Made by a program: the position numbers and the translations under genes
Assembly: GCA_031539345.1 (NCBI GenBank)
Contig: JAVKMO010000023.1
Span: forward strand, 1 to 64,000
Length of the DNA stretch: 64,000 nt
Source: JAVKMO01 sp031539345
GTDB lineage: Bacteria; Bacteroidota; Bacteroidia; Chitinophagales; Chitinophagaceae
Direction: 5' to 3'
Notes under the pieces: model-generated
Told to the model about the DNA's origin: nothing
Databases searched by the model: none
Seen by the model: only the letters and a program-made list of their open reading frames with translations
Shown: positions 46,878 through 55,421 of the stretch, piece after piece
How the letters are laid out: every line of letters starts with the position of its first letter
Numbering within the stretch: position 1 is the stretch's first letter

Positions 46878-47456
46878 ATGTCAAAAATTCAAAATAACAA
46901 TTCTCCTTACAACAAAAGACAATTACAACAACAACCTTTATTCAATATCAATAATAAAATACGTGCTTTAGAAGTACGATTGGTGGGAGAAAACATTAAC
47001 CCTGGTGTCTATTCTACCAGAACAGCCTTGCAAATTGCAGAAGAACAAGGTTTGGATTTAATAGAAATTTCATCTAATGGCGATACGCCAATTTGTAGAG
47101 TAGCTGACTACAATAAATTTCTTTACGAAAAAAAGAAAAAAGAAAAAGACCTTAAAGCAAAATCAAAAGTTGTAGAAGTAAAAGAAATTCGTTTTACAAC
47201 AGAAACCGACGAACACGATTTTAATTTTAAAACCAAACACACAGAAAATTTTTTAAAAGACGGCAATAAAGTAAGAGCCATTGTATTATTCAAAGGGCGT
47301 TTTATCAACCTGCAAGAGCGTGGTCAATTGATGCTTTTAAAATTAGCAGAAAAAGTTGCCGAAATTGGCTTAATGGAAGATATGCCCAAAATGGAAGGCA
47401 GAAAAATGATGGCTATCTTTTCACCTAAAGGCAATAAAAAAACAATTCAAAAGTAA
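46878..47456 (+). CDS. infC: Translation initiation factor IF-3
   Basis: A 192-residue IF-3, which keeps 30S subunits free and proofreads start codons. The N-domain starts INNKIRALEVRLVGENINPG and contains DLIEISSNGDTPICRVADY and the KFLYEKKKKEK linker. The C-domain has KEIRFTTETDEHDFNFK and GKVRAIVLFKGR-like NKVRAIVLFKGRF. Two points are unusual: the start is a plain ATG instead of the rare AUU/AUC used for self-control in many bacteria, and rpmI and rplT do not follow. Confidence 0.95.
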   Translation: MSKIQNNNSPYNKRQLQQQPLFNINNKIRALEVRLVGENINPGVYSTRTALQIAEEQGLDLIEISSNGDTPICRVADYNKFLYEKKKKEKDLKAKSKVVEVKEIRFTTETDEHDFNFKTKHTENFLKDGNKVRAIVLFKGRFINLQERGQLMLLKLAEKVAEIGLMEDMPKMEGRKMMAIFSPKGNKKTIQK

Positions 47457-47475
47457 AGATTAACAAAGCCCATAA

Positions 47476-47493
47476 GTATGTGTAAAAACATAC
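47476..47493 (+). terminator. Weak hairpin after infC
   Basis: GTATGT (47476-47481) pairs with ACATAC (47488-47493) around a 6-base loop, 20 bases after the infC stop. No T run follows, so it is a weak terminator at best. Confidence 0.25.
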
Positions 47494-47503
47494 CGATACA
47501 AAT

Positions 47504-47533
47504 TTTGTATTTTGGAAATTAAAAATATTTTCG
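47504..47533 (+). promoter_or_regulatory. Bacteroidota-type promoter candidate for acpP
   Basis: TTTG (47504-47507) and TATTTTCG (47526-47533) are 18 bases apart, resembling TTTG / TAnnTTTG. The second block lies about 51 bases before the acpP ATG. Confidence 0.4.
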
Positions 47534-47584
47534 CTTTAACATTTTATTGTTTTTCCTTTTTATTTTTTCATTAAAAAATCAATT

Positions 47585-47821
47585 ATGTCACAAACTTTCG
47601 AAAGAGTTCAAAAAATTATTGTAGAAAAATTAGGCGTTAAGGATACAGAAGTTACTCCTGAAGCATCTTTTACAAATGACTTAGGTGCAGATTCTTTAGA
47701 TACTGTAGAACTTATCATGGGCTTTGAAAAAGAATTTAACCTTTCTATCCCTGACGAAGACGCAGAAAAAATAACCAACGTAGGACAAGCCGTAAGCTAC
47801 TTAACAGAAAGAACAAAATAA
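47585..47821 (+). CDS. acpP: Acyl carrier protein
   Basis: A 78-residue acidic carrier protein. The phosphopantetheine attachment serine is Ser37 in DLGADSLDTVELIM, and the rest (FEKEFNLSIPDEDAEKI, VGQAVSYL) is standard. It shuttles growing fatty acyl chains. fabF and rnc follow, the common acpP-fabF-rnc order, but a strong hairpin lies between acpP and fabF. Confidence 0.97.
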   Translation: MSQTFERVQKIIVEKLGVKDTEVTPEASFTNDLGADSLDTVELIMGFEKEFNLSIPDEDAEKITNVGQAVSYLTERTK

Positions 47822-47857
47822 ATAACGCTTTCTCCACATTCTATTTTATCTTATTCT

Positions 47858-47890
47858 AAATGTAGGTTGCTTGAATGCTAACCTACATTT
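47858..47890 (+). terminator. Strong hairpin between acpP and fabF
   Basis: AAATGTAGGTT (47858-47868) pairs perfectly with AACCTACATTT (47880-47890) around an 11-base loop, GCTTGAATGCT. Only a short AT-rich tail follows. It could be a partial terminator or an RNA-stability element that keeps acpP expressed above fabF. Confidence 0.6.
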
Positions 47891-47934
47891 ATTATTTAAG
47901 GACTATTCTATAGATATTTTTACTTCTTATTCCT

Positions 47935-49212
47935 ATGTCTCAAAATAAAATGAATTTAAAAAGAGTTGTCGTTACAGGAATGGGTGCCGTAACACCTGTT
48001 GGAAATACAATAGACCAATTTTGGAATAGCCTAATTACAGGCGTTTCTGGTGCAGCACCAATCACCTTGTTTGATTGTTCTAAATTCAAAACGAAATTTG
48101 CGTGCGAAATCAAAAACTTAGATTTTAGCACATTTATTGATAAAAAAGAAATGAGAAGGTTAGATCGATTTTCTCAAGTTGCTATGATTGCCGCAGCAGA
48201 AGCTGTTCAAAGTGCCAATATTCACTTAGACCAAAATCAACACTTAAATGCCGATAGAATTGGCGTTATTGTCGGTAGTGGCATTGGCGGTTTAATCACC
48301 TTTCAAGAAGAAGTAAGAGAATATATTTTGGGCGATGGAACCCCACGATATAATCCCTTCTTTATTCCTAAATTAATTTTAGACATTGCCGCAGGTCATA
48401 TCTCTATGAAATACGGTTATCGAGGACCCAACTTTGCTGTAGTAAGTGCTTGTGCATCATCAACACACGCCATTATAGACGCATTCAATTATATCCGTTT
48501 AGGCAAAGCAGACATTATTTTAGCTGGCGGTGCCGAAAGCGTCATTTGTGAATCAGGTATTGCAGGGTTTAATGCAATGAAAGCCTTGAGTGAAAGAAAT
48601 GATGACTACAAAACAGCGTCTCGCCCTTTTGACCAAACGAGAGACGGATTTGTAATGGGAGAAGGTTCAGGAATTCTTGTTTTAGAAGAATTAGAACACG
48701 CCATAAAACGAGGAGCGAATATTATTTGTGAAATTGGCGGCGGCGGTGCAACAGCAGATGCTCACCACCTTACAGCACCACACCCTGAAGGACTTGGAGC
48801 AAGCAATGTAATGAAAGCCGCATTAGCAGATGCCGAAATGAAACATACAGAAATTGACTATGTCAACGTGCATGGCACATCAACCCCCCTTGGCGATGTC
48901 GCAGAATTAAAAGCCATTGAAAATGTATTTGGTGATGCTGCCTATAAAATGAATATCAGCTCTACAAAATCAATGACAGGACACTTACTCGGTGCGGCTG
49001 GAGCAGTAGAAGCTATTGCTTGCATTTTAGCAGTAAAACATGATATTGTGCCACCAACGATAAACCATACAGTCCCAGACCCAGAAATCAACCCCAAATT
49101 GAACCTAACACTGAATAAACCACAGAAAAAAACCATCAATGCTGCCTTGAGTAATACGTTTGGATTTGGCGGACACAACGCATCGGTGATTGTAAAAAAA
49201 TATAGCGCATAA
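47935..49212 (+). CDS. fabF: Beta-ketoacyl-ACP synthase II
   Basis: A 425-residue condensing enzyme of fatty-acid elongation. It opens RVVVTGMGAVTPVGNTIDQF. The nucleophilic Cys (about 171) is in VVSACASSTHAI, and the two catalytic His are in VNVHGTSTPLGD and STKSMTGHLLGAAGA. An internal ATG (47950) gives MNLKRVVVTGMG and is an equally good start. rnc begins 14 bases after the stop. Confidence 0.96.
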   Translation: MSQNKMNLKRVVVTGMGAVTPVGNTIDQFWNSLITGVSGAAPITLFDCSKFKTKFACEIKNLDFSTFIDKKEMRRLDRFSQVAMIAAAEAVQSANIHLDQNQHLNADRIGVIVGSGIGGLITFQEEVREYILGDGTPRYNPFFIPKLILDIAAGHISMKYGYRGPNFAVVSACASSTHAIIDAFNYIRLGKADIILAGGAESVICESGIAGFNAMKALSERNDDYKTASRPFDQTRDGFVMGEGSGILVLEELEHAIKRGANIICEIGGGGATADAHHLTAPHPEGLGASNVMKAALADAEMKHTEIDYVNVHGTSTPLGDVAELKAIENVFGDAAYKMNISSTKSMTGHLLGAAGAVEAIACILAVKHDIVPPTINHTVPDPEINPKLNLTLNKPQKKTINAALSNTFGFGGHNASVIVKKYSA

Positions 49213-49226
49213 ATTCAATTCGTACA

Positions 49227-49952
49227 GTGGCTGTTATCAATACAATACGTCAAAGTATGCTTAGGGTAAACCCCTTTTTAACAGCATTTGAAAAATCTTT
49301 GTTTAAGATATTGCAATTTATACCCGGAAAAACAGCTATTTATAAAATTGCTTTTCAACATTCGTCAATAAAAAAAAATATTGAAGACAACAATGAACGC
49401 TTAGAATTTTTAGGTGATGCCGTATTAGACACTATTATTGCCAGTTACCTCTACAAAAAATATCCGTTTAAAAACGAAGGCTTTTTAACCGAAATGAAAA
49501 GCAAAATTGTCAACAGGCAAGTACTTAATAATGTGGCAAAAAAATTAGGGTTAGATGTTTTATTACAAACTAATATTCCAACCGAAAACTATAATCCGCA
49601 CCTTTTGGGCAACAGCTTAGAAGCCCTCATCGCTGCCATTTATTTAGACAAAGGTTTTGAAAAAACATATCAGTGGGTTGCAACAAGAATGATTCTTCCG
49701 CACATTTTTTTAGACCAAATAGAAGCCACAGAAGCCAATATCAAAAACAAACTTTTTCAATGGGCAACAAAGCAACAAAAAACGCTTGACTTCAGGCTCA
49801 TAGAAACGAGCCTAAACGCACGTCAAAAAACCATTTTTCACATTGGCATTTTTATTGATGAAACACTTTTAGTAAGTGCCACAGGATTGAAAAAAAAGGA
49901 AGCAGAGCAAAACGTTGCCTTATTAGCATTTGCTCAATTAGGCTTAAAATAA
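49227..49952 (+). CDS. rnc: Ribonuclease III
   Basis: A 241-residue double-strand-specific endoribonuclease that processes rRNA and some mRNAs. The signature NNERLEFLGDAVLD (about 52-65) with catalytic Glu and Asp is intact, and NSLEALIAAIYLD holds the second acidic pair. The C-terminal dsRNA-binding domain ends KKKEAEQNVALLAFAQLG. The start is a GTG at 49227; an ATG ten codons later is an alternative. Confidence 0.94.
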   Translation: MAVINTIRQSMLRVNPFLTAFEKSLFKILQFIPGKTAIYKIAFQHSSIKKNIEDNNERLEFLGDAVLDTIIASYLYKKYPFKNEGFLTEMKSKIVNRQVLNNVAKKLGLDVLLQTNIPTENYNPHLLGNSLEALIAAIYLDKGFEKTYQWVATRMILPHIFLDQIEATEANIKNKLFQWATKQQKTLDFRLIETSLNARQKTIFHIGIFIDETLLVSATGLKKKEAEQNVALLAFAQLGLK

Positions 49953-50089
49953 AACGATTCAACTGTGAAGTTGCAAATATTTGTATCGCAATTCAATAGA
50001 TAAAGACAACGGAAAGCATGAATGTTTAATAAACTACAAATATCAAATAGAATTCCAAATCTTCAAATTGACACTGAACCCACTTTTTT

Positions 50090-50119
50090 GAATAAAAATT
50101 ATTAGGCGTATTTTTATTC
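50090..50119. terminator. AT-only hairpin between rnc and rtcB
   Basis: GAATAAAAAT (50090-50099) and ATTTTTATTC (50110-50119) are perfect inverted repeats at the convergent ends of rnc and rtcB, overlapping the last codons of rtcB. Almost no G-C pairs, so it is weak. Confidence 0.35.
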
Positions 50120-51514
50120 GTTCGTTGTATTATTTGCTTGTTTTTCTTTATATTTTTCTCTTGCTTTCACTTTCCAAGGTGCATCTATTTCCCAATCTCC
50201 TGCCATAATACAACCATAAGGCATAATTTCATCAACTACTTCTCCAAGTCCAAATTCTTTCATTTGTCGTTTTACCATTTCTGCATTCTTGTAAGCACTT
50301 GGTAATTCCGAAATATCAATGTGGTTAGAGAAAAAACGAATGTCAAGTCCTTGAGTTTCTTCTACAAATATTTCGTCTATTGTTTTATGTGCATTGTTTT
50401 TTTTATGTCTACCACGGCTAATATTTCTACCTGCTCCGTGTGGTGCGAAACCTAAATTATTTGCAGTCGTGTTTCCTCGTACAATTAAAACAGGTTCACT
50501 CATATTCAAAGGAATAAGTCTTAAACCATCTTTACTGTCTGGCACAAATTTGTTGTCAAGTGGTGTTGCACCTTTGGCGTGATAAAACAAATCGCCTTCT
50601 TTAAATACAAAGTTGTGTTCATTCCAAAATCTGTATAATGGCTCAATATTTAACTTTTGAGTTGTCGCATTATGGATAGTTGTATGGTTCATTTTTGTCC
50701 ATTCTCTAACCAACTGTAACGCTTCCCAATATGCTTTTCCTTCTTCTGTGTCATAAGGAATCCAAGCATTTTTTTCAGAAGTTTTTGGCGAAATTTCTTT
50801 TCTAAAATATTCCGCAACTTTTATTCCTTGTGAATATAGATTTGCACCTAAACCCCGACTTCCGTGGTGTGTTACCATCATCGTTTCACCTGTGTTTTTT
50901 GAAACACCAACAAAAAGAAAATGGTTTCCATCTCCTTGAGTTCCTAAATGCGTTTTAGCAAAGCTTATACTCTTTTCAGAATTTAAAAATTTGTTTTGCA
51001 ATATTTGATCCTCAAACTCTTTTGGCAAAACTGAATATTCTTCTCTACCACCTCCTCCAAAATGAGTTATTGAATGAGCCACATCCAAAACATTTTTAGG
51101 AGATACCTTACCAAAATTTGTTATCATTACAGAACAACAAATGTCTGCACTGTGCATTGCGGGATGAATTGCATTTTTTGCAATTACAATTCCGCCTACA
51201 GGAATTTGCCCTTCGCCTGTTGGACAAGCATCTGGCATAACAGCACCTCCAACTAATGTTGGTGTAACCATTAGTTGTTGCATTGCAGCAATTACCATTT
51301 TCACATTTTCAGCTTCTTCATCGTTTTCTGCTTTTATATTTTTATAAAAAGGAATTGGCTCTGAATGTGGTTCAATATATTTAGGTCGTACACTTTCAAT
51401 ATAGATTTTCAAACTGTCGCCAATTAATCCATTTTCGTTTGCATATTCAATGACTTCTTTAAACCATTTGTTTGGTTTAAAGCCTAAGTCTATTAAGTCT
51501 TGTCCTGTTATCAT
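50114..51514 (-). CDS. rtcB: RtcB-type RNA-splicing ligase
   Basis: A 466-residue GTP-dependent RNA ligase that joins 3'-phosphate (or 2',3'-cyclic phosphate) ends to 5'-OH ends. Manganese ligands are visible in HSADICCSVMI (Asp and Cys) and TQGDGNHF. The GMP-accepting His is in APHGAGRNISR. The closing motif GCIMAGDWEIDAPWKV is present. The first ~60 residues form an extra N-terminal part seen in some bacterial RtcB groups. No RtcA, RtcR or PrfH gene is nearby. Upstream lies prophage debris, so it may belong to an acquired or defence-related region. Confidence 0.92.
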   Translation of the reverse strand: MITGQDLIDLGFKPNKWFKEVIEYANENGLIGDSLKIYIESVRPKYIEPHSEPIPFYKNIKAENDEEAENVKMVIAAMQQLMVTPTLVGGAVMPDACPTGEGQIPVGGIVIAKNAIHPAMHSADICCSVMITNFGKVSPKNVLDVAHSITHFGGGGREEYSVLPKEFEDQILQNKFLNSEKSISFAKTHLGTQGDGNHFLFVGVSKNTGETMMVTHHGSRGLGANLYSQGIKVAEYFRKEISPKTSEKNAWIPYDTEEGKAYWEALQLVREWTKMNHTTIHNATTQKLNIEPLYRFWNEHNFVFKEGDLFYHAKGATPLDNKFVPDSKDGLRLIPLNMSEPVLIVRGNTTANNLGFAPHGAGRNISRGRHKKNNAHKTIDEIFVEETQGLDIRFFSNHIDISELPSAYKNAEMVKRQMKEFGLGEVVDEIMPYGCIMAGDWEIDAPWKVKAREKYKEKQANNTTNE

Positions 51515-51540
51515 TGTTTCACTTTTTGTCTGATTTTTCT

Positions 51541-51657
51541 TGTCGCATAGGATTGGGGGCAGATTGTACTGTTGAGCAAATAAGCGTATTGGTTGGAAAT
51601 GTGGCGGTTGAAAAACAAGCCGAAATGATGAGTAGGTTGTTGGGCGGTGGTGGGTGA
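51541..51657 (+). pseudogene. C-terminal scrap of a phage-like gene
   Basis: A frame without usable start reads RIGLGADCTVEQISVLVGNV followed by AVEKQAEMMSRLLGGGG and a stop. It lies just upstream of the tape-measure remnant, where a tail-assembly gene normally ends. The base composition is more GC-rich than its surroundings. The assignment to a tail gene rests only on position. Confidence 0.3.
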
Positions 51658-51661
51658 AAAT

Positions 51662-51751
51662 TTATTGAGAATTATTCATAGCACCAGCTACACAAAATAT
51701 AATTGGAATAGATAAGACGATAGTGATAATTAAAGTTAGTATTTCCATCAT
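51662..51751 (-). CDS. Tiny membrane peptide 2 (29 aa)
   Basis: MMEILTLIITIVLSIPIIF followed by CVAGAMNNSQ is a single hydrophobic helix. Its first ATG overlaps the stop of the tiny peptide upstream (TAATG). No family known; may be a chance frame. Confidence 0.25.
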   Translation of the reverse strand: MMEILTLIITIVLSIPIIFCVAGAMNNSQ

Positions 51752-51858
51752 TAGTCGTAGAAAAAGGAGAAATCACTGTTTCTGCAAACCTGCACAACAA
51801 AGATGGTGAACAAACCCGAACCGATGAACCATGTTCCGATGATAAGAAATTCAAACAT
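51751..51858 (-). CDS. Tiny membrane peptide 1 (35 aa)
   Basis: MFEFLIIGTWFIGSGLFTIF followed by VVQVCRNSDFSFFYD is a single hydrophobic helix with a short polar tail. Its stop overlaps the start of the next tiny frame. No family known. Confidence 0.25.
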   Translation of the reverse strand: MFEFLIIGTWFIGSGLFTIFVVQVCRNSDFSFFYD

Positions 51859-51881
51859 GTTTTTATTTTAAAGGTTGAAAA

Positions 51882-52237
51882 ATGAACGCTGGTGTTATTT
51901 ACAATATTGGGATTGAAACAAACATCAACGATGTTTTTAAATCCATAAACGAAAGTATTCAAAGAATTGAAAATAATACAAAAAAGGTTCACGATTCTAC
52001 AAAAAATCGTTCGGTGATTTACTAGGGTTTAATCAACTTGGCAATGCCCTTAACAATATGCGGAGCAGTTTAAACGGCTTGTTGCAACCAGGTATTTCAT
52101 TGAATAGTAGTATGGCAGACTTGAGTGCCATTACAGGGGTAACAGATACCGAGTTAAAAGAAATAGAGCTGAATGCACAATCCAATGCGAAAGCGTTTGG
52201 TACTGATGCTGCGACGAGTGCAGATTTCAAGGCAAAA
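51882..52237 (+). pseudogene. Prophage tail tape-measure protein, N-terminal remnant
   Basis: From the ATG at 51882 a frame reads MNAGVIYNIGIETNINDVFK and a coiled-coil-like ESIQRIENNTKKVHDSTK, then stops at 52025. A one-base slip at the A run near 52001-52006 restores KSFGDLLGFNQLGNALNNM and then the tape-measure hallmark MADLSAITGVTDTELKEIEL with AFGTDAATSA. The rest of the protein, normally hundreds of residues, is missing: the frame turns into unrelated sequence near 52230-52240. It is a dead fragment of a tailed phage. No other phage gene can be recognised. Confidence 0.65.
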
Positions 52238-52302
52238 TGTTCAATTGGGTACTTCCCGCCCCCCATTGACAAATCCATGTTGGGCAATTGTGTTTATTAT
52301 TT

Positions 52303-53325
52303 TTAAAACACAAAACTAGATGATGTATTGTAACTAAATCCTCGTAAGTTTCTATTATTACTTAATGGAACAAAGTAATTTATTTTGGTATCTATGAAAA
52401 AGTACTTATTTTTAAATAATTCCAAACCAATTGATGGAGATAAATAAAACATATCTGATTTATTATTATTCCCAGTTGCCCATAATCCTCCAATTGTATA
52501 ACCTGAGTATAAATTTAAAAATTTTCTAGACCCACGTCCCAAATGTCGGGAATAGAAATCCTGACTAAATCCAAGTAAAAACATTTCAGAAAATGTGGTT
52601 GTATCTGTCTTACCTATATTATTATTTTTGTAAACTCCAATTGTCCCAAAACTTTTACCCTTTGTAAATAAATATTTCAATAAATATCCTTGGTAATTAC
52701 TAGCTCAAATACCAAATTTTGGATTTTCTATCGTCAAATATGAAAATTCTACACCAGGCATATTTATGAATGAAACCCCAGTATATTCAGGACTTGTAGT
52801 TTCATCATTTAAATCAAGAGAAACTGCAAATGTATTTTCCCCTTTATTCAAATTGATTAACTCTCGCTCTTTATTAAAAATTTTTTCTTCCGTCAATTTT
52901 TTATCATTCCAAAGAGTTATATAGTTTTCTGATTTCTCATCAATCTTTTTCATTAAGTTGATAGAAGCATCTCTTTTTTTCTTCAAATAATCCAACTCAA
53001 GTTGAATCTCGCAATATTTGTTATAATTTGAAGTTGTCTTCACTTTTTTAGAAGTTGAATATCCTAAAGACTGTATAAAAGAGTCATATTTAGAATATAT
53101 TTGCTGGTCTAAAACAAATTTTATCTGAATATCATATTTACTATCTTTTTGGCTTACAATTTTAATCTTATTTTTATCAACGTAATTAAGTAATTTAGAT
53201 TTTGAAGATTTAAAATCAATTGAATAAATCTCATTTTCAACTTCAGTAGATAAGTATAATGAATCCGATTGAGCTTTTAATACTAAGCTCAAAAAAGTTA
53301 AAAAAATAGCCAGTTTAGTTTTCAT
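52303..53325 (-). pseudogene. DUF4349-like secreted protein with C-terminal barrel-like domain, interrupted by TGA
   Basis: One frame of 341 codons is interrupted by a single TGA at 52705-52707. The first part (206 residues) has a signal peptide and the DUF4349 layout: a beta domain, then a coiled coil (YLKKKRDASINLMKKIDEKS, EEKIFNKERELINLNKG) and TFAVSLDL. After the TGA the frame goes on ASNYQGYLLKYLFTKGKSFG and ends in beta strands closing SSSFVF, an outer-membrane-like end. The sequence around the stop suggests an original Trp or similar codon. TGA is used as an ordinary stop elsewhere in the window, so readthrough is unlikely. Confidence 0.6.
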
Positions 53326-53710
53326 AATATAGATTTTTATTTTTTGCTGTCTGTTTTTTACATAACAACAAACTTATATATATCTAAAAAAAACAAATTT
53401 ATCTAAAAAATTATTGGTATATATTTCCAAAAGACATCAGTTTTATCTTTTACCAAAAATAAAGAAAATATTACAAATCATCAAATGGAACTTTAAGTTG
53501 TTTAGTCTAAGCCTTTTTAAATAAGAGCTTGTTTTTAAAGACCTTGTACACTTTGACAGACTTTGACAGGTTTGGATTAATCCCCTAAATTATTTCGGAA
53601 AATTAAATTTATATCGATAAAAATTATTAATGCCAATTAATTTAGACAAAATAAAAATCAATTGATTCTAATTATGTGATAATATGAAACGAATATGGAA
53701 AACAGATGGA
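53326..53710. other. Gene-free stretch after the truncated ribosomal operon
   Basis: About 385 AT-rich bases without a credible frame. The only small pattern is the near-duplicate CTTTGACAG (twice within 53549-53571). Just after the rplR stop, GGATT and AATCC could form a short hairpin, but no T run follows. I see no RNA gene here. Confidence 0.5.
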
Positions 53711-54067
53711 TTAAAAATCCAATCCGCCTTCTCTTGCTCCGTCTGCAAGGCTTTTTACTCGACCGTGGTAAAGGTATCCACTACGGTCAAAAACACAAGT
53801 TTTAATGCCTAAAGCAACTGCTTTTTTAGCTAATAAATTACCGACTAATTTTGAAGTTTCTACTTTATTTCCTTTTACGGTTTTAATATCTTTATCTTTA
53901 GAAGAGGCAGAAACGATAGTATTGCCTTTTGTGTCATCAATAAGTTGTGCAAAGATGTTTGTATTGCTTCTAAATACAGAAAGACGTAATTTTTCTGCTG
54001 TACCAATAACGCTTTTGCGAATTTTATGTCTTAATTTTTGTCTCCTTAAAACTTTTGTATTGCTCAT
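53711..54067 (-). CDS. rplR: 50S ribosomal protein L18
   Basis: A 118-residue L18, which binds 5S rRNA. It starts MSNTKVLRRQKLRHKIRK and ends in the family's LADGAREGGLDF, so it is complete. It is the last gene of the S10/spc run here: rpsE, which normally follows, is absent and an intergenic stretch begins. Confidence 0.96.
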   Translation of the reverse strand: MSNTKVLRRQKLRHKIRKSVIGTAEKLRLSVFRSNTNIFAQLIDDTKGNTIVSASSKDKDIKTVKGNKVETSKLVGNLLAKKAVALGIKTCVFDRSGYLYHGRVKSLADGAREGGLDF

Positions 54068-54106
54068 ATAAAAATATTGAAACGATTTGAATGTAAATGA
54101 TGTGAA

Positions 54107-54661
54107 TTATTTTCCTGCGGCTTTACCTGCTTTTCTGCGTAATACTTCCCCTAAGAATTTAACACCTTTGCCTTTGTATGGTTCTGGTTTTCTTAATGAA
54201 CGGAGTTTTGCACATACTTGTCCTAAAAGTTGATTATCGATAGAATTTAAAATGATAATTGGATTTTGACCTTTTTCTTGTTGTGTAGCTATTTTGACTT
54301 CTTGGGGAACTTCAAAAATGATATTATGAGAATACCCTAAAGCGAGGTCTAAAATTTGTCCTTGGCTGGTCGCTTTATACCCTACTCCGACTAATTCCAT
54401 TTTTTTTTCAAATCCTTCATTTACACCCTCAACCATATTAGCAATTAAAGAACGCGTTAGCCCATGTAAAGCTTTGTGTCTTTTTTGTTCTGAAGGGCGC
54501 GTAACTTTGATTTCTGTTGGCGTAATTTCTATTTGCATATCTCTTTCAAAGCTTTTTTTTAATTCTCCTTTTGCTCCTTTTACAACTAATACATTGTCTT
54601 TAGAAATGCTTGCAGATACGCCTTTAAATAATTGAATGGGCTTTTTTCCTATGAGTGACAT
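54107..54661 (-). CDS. rplF: 50S ribosomal protein L6
   Basis: A 184-residue L6 with two similar beta-alpha domains. SLIGKKPIQLFKGVSASISK opens it and the rRNA-binding C-terminal KPEPYKGKGVKFLGE is intact. It lies between rpsH and rplR in the normal spc order, 36 bases after rpsH. Confidence 0.97.
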   Translation of the reverse strand: MSLIGKKPIQLFKGVSASISKDNVLVVKGAKGELKKSFERDMQIEITPTEIKVTRPSEQKRHKALHGLTRSLIANMVEGVNEGFEKKMELVGVGYKATSQGQILDLALGYSHNIIFEVPQEVKIATQQEKGQNPIIILNSIDNQLLGQVCAKLRSLRKPEPYKGKGVKFLGEVLRRKAGKAAGK

Positions 54662-54697
54662 AACTTAATTTTTCTTATTTTTTAATATGAGTAACAA

Positions 54698-55096
54698 TTA
54701 ATAAACATGACACAATACTTCGCCGCCAACGTTATTCAAAACGGCTTCTTTATCAGTCATAATTCCTTTTGATGTTGAGATAATCGCAATTCCTAAACCA
54801 TTTTTAACGCGTTGAAAATCGCCTGGTTTTGAATATTGTCGTAAGCCTGGTGTGCTTATTCTGCTCAAAGAACGAATGATTGGTTTTTTCGTTTCTTGGT
54901 CATATTTTAAGGCAATTTTAATAAAACCTTGTTTTTTATCTTCTTCAAACTTATATTTTAAAATATAGCCTTTGTTGTACAAAATTTCCGTCAACTTTTT
55001 TTTGACATTAGACGCCGGAATTTCAACAACTCGATGCCCTGCTAACTGTGCGTTTCTAATTCTTGTTAAGAAATCTGCAATTGGATCATTAACCAT
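54698..55096 (-). CDS. rpsH: 30S ribosomal protein S8
   Basis: A 132-residue S8, central to 16S rRNA folding and often the translational repressor of its own operon. NDPIADFLTRIRNAQLAGH opens it, and GLGIAIISTSKGIMTDKEA is the 16S-binding signature. Normal length and order. Confidence 0.97.
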   Translation of the reverse strand: MVNDPIADFLTRIRNAQLAGHRVVEIPASNVKKKLTEILYNKGYILKYKFEEDKKQGFIKIALKYDQETKKPIIRSLSRISTPGLRQYSKPGDFQRVKNGLGIAIISTSKGIMTDKEAVLNNVGGEVLCHVY

Positions 55097-55135
55097 AATG
55101 TATAGAATGTTTTTTTAAATTAAAATTTTAAATTA

Positions 55136-55405
55136 TTACCAGCTGGCTTTTTTTACACCAGGAATTTCTCCTTTTAACGCCATATCACGAAACATCAATC
55201 TTGATATACCAAAATATCTAATATATCCTTTTCCTCTTCCTGTCAATTGACAACGATTACGCAAACGCACAGGAGAAGCGTTTTTTGGCAAAGCGTCTAA
55301 ACCTTTATAGTCGCCTTTTTCTTTTAATTCTTTACGTTTTGCTTCGTACTGAGAAACTAATTTTTCTCTTTTACGTTGTCTTGCCTTTACAGATTCTTTT
55401 GCCAT
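55136..55405 (-). CDS. rpsN: 30S ribosomal protein S14
   Basis: An 89-residue S14 of the long, zinc-free type: it has RNRCQLTGRGKGYIRYFGISR but no CxxC pairs. It lies between rplE and rpsH as usual. Confidence 0.97.
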   Translation of the reverse strand: MAKESVKARQRKREKLVSQYEAKRKELKEKGDYKGLDALPKNASPVRLRNRCQLTGRGKGYIRYFGISRLMFRDMALKGEIPGVKKASW

Positions 55406-55421
55406 TTTGTATTGTTAAAAT

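Noticed and set aside
50114..51514. RtcB plus neighbours as an RNA-repair defence island.
   Set aside because: No PrfH, RtcA, archease or regulator is adjacent, and the upstream genes are dead phage fragments.
939..52707. Two interrupted genes both carry an in-frame TGA, suggesting TGA might be read as an amino acid.
   Set aside because: TGA is the natural stop of many intact genes here (for example purN, the EamA gene at 5415 and era), and tryptophan is written TGG throughout.
53549..53571. CTTTGACAG repeated twice.
   Set aside because: Only two short copies, not enough for a repeat array.
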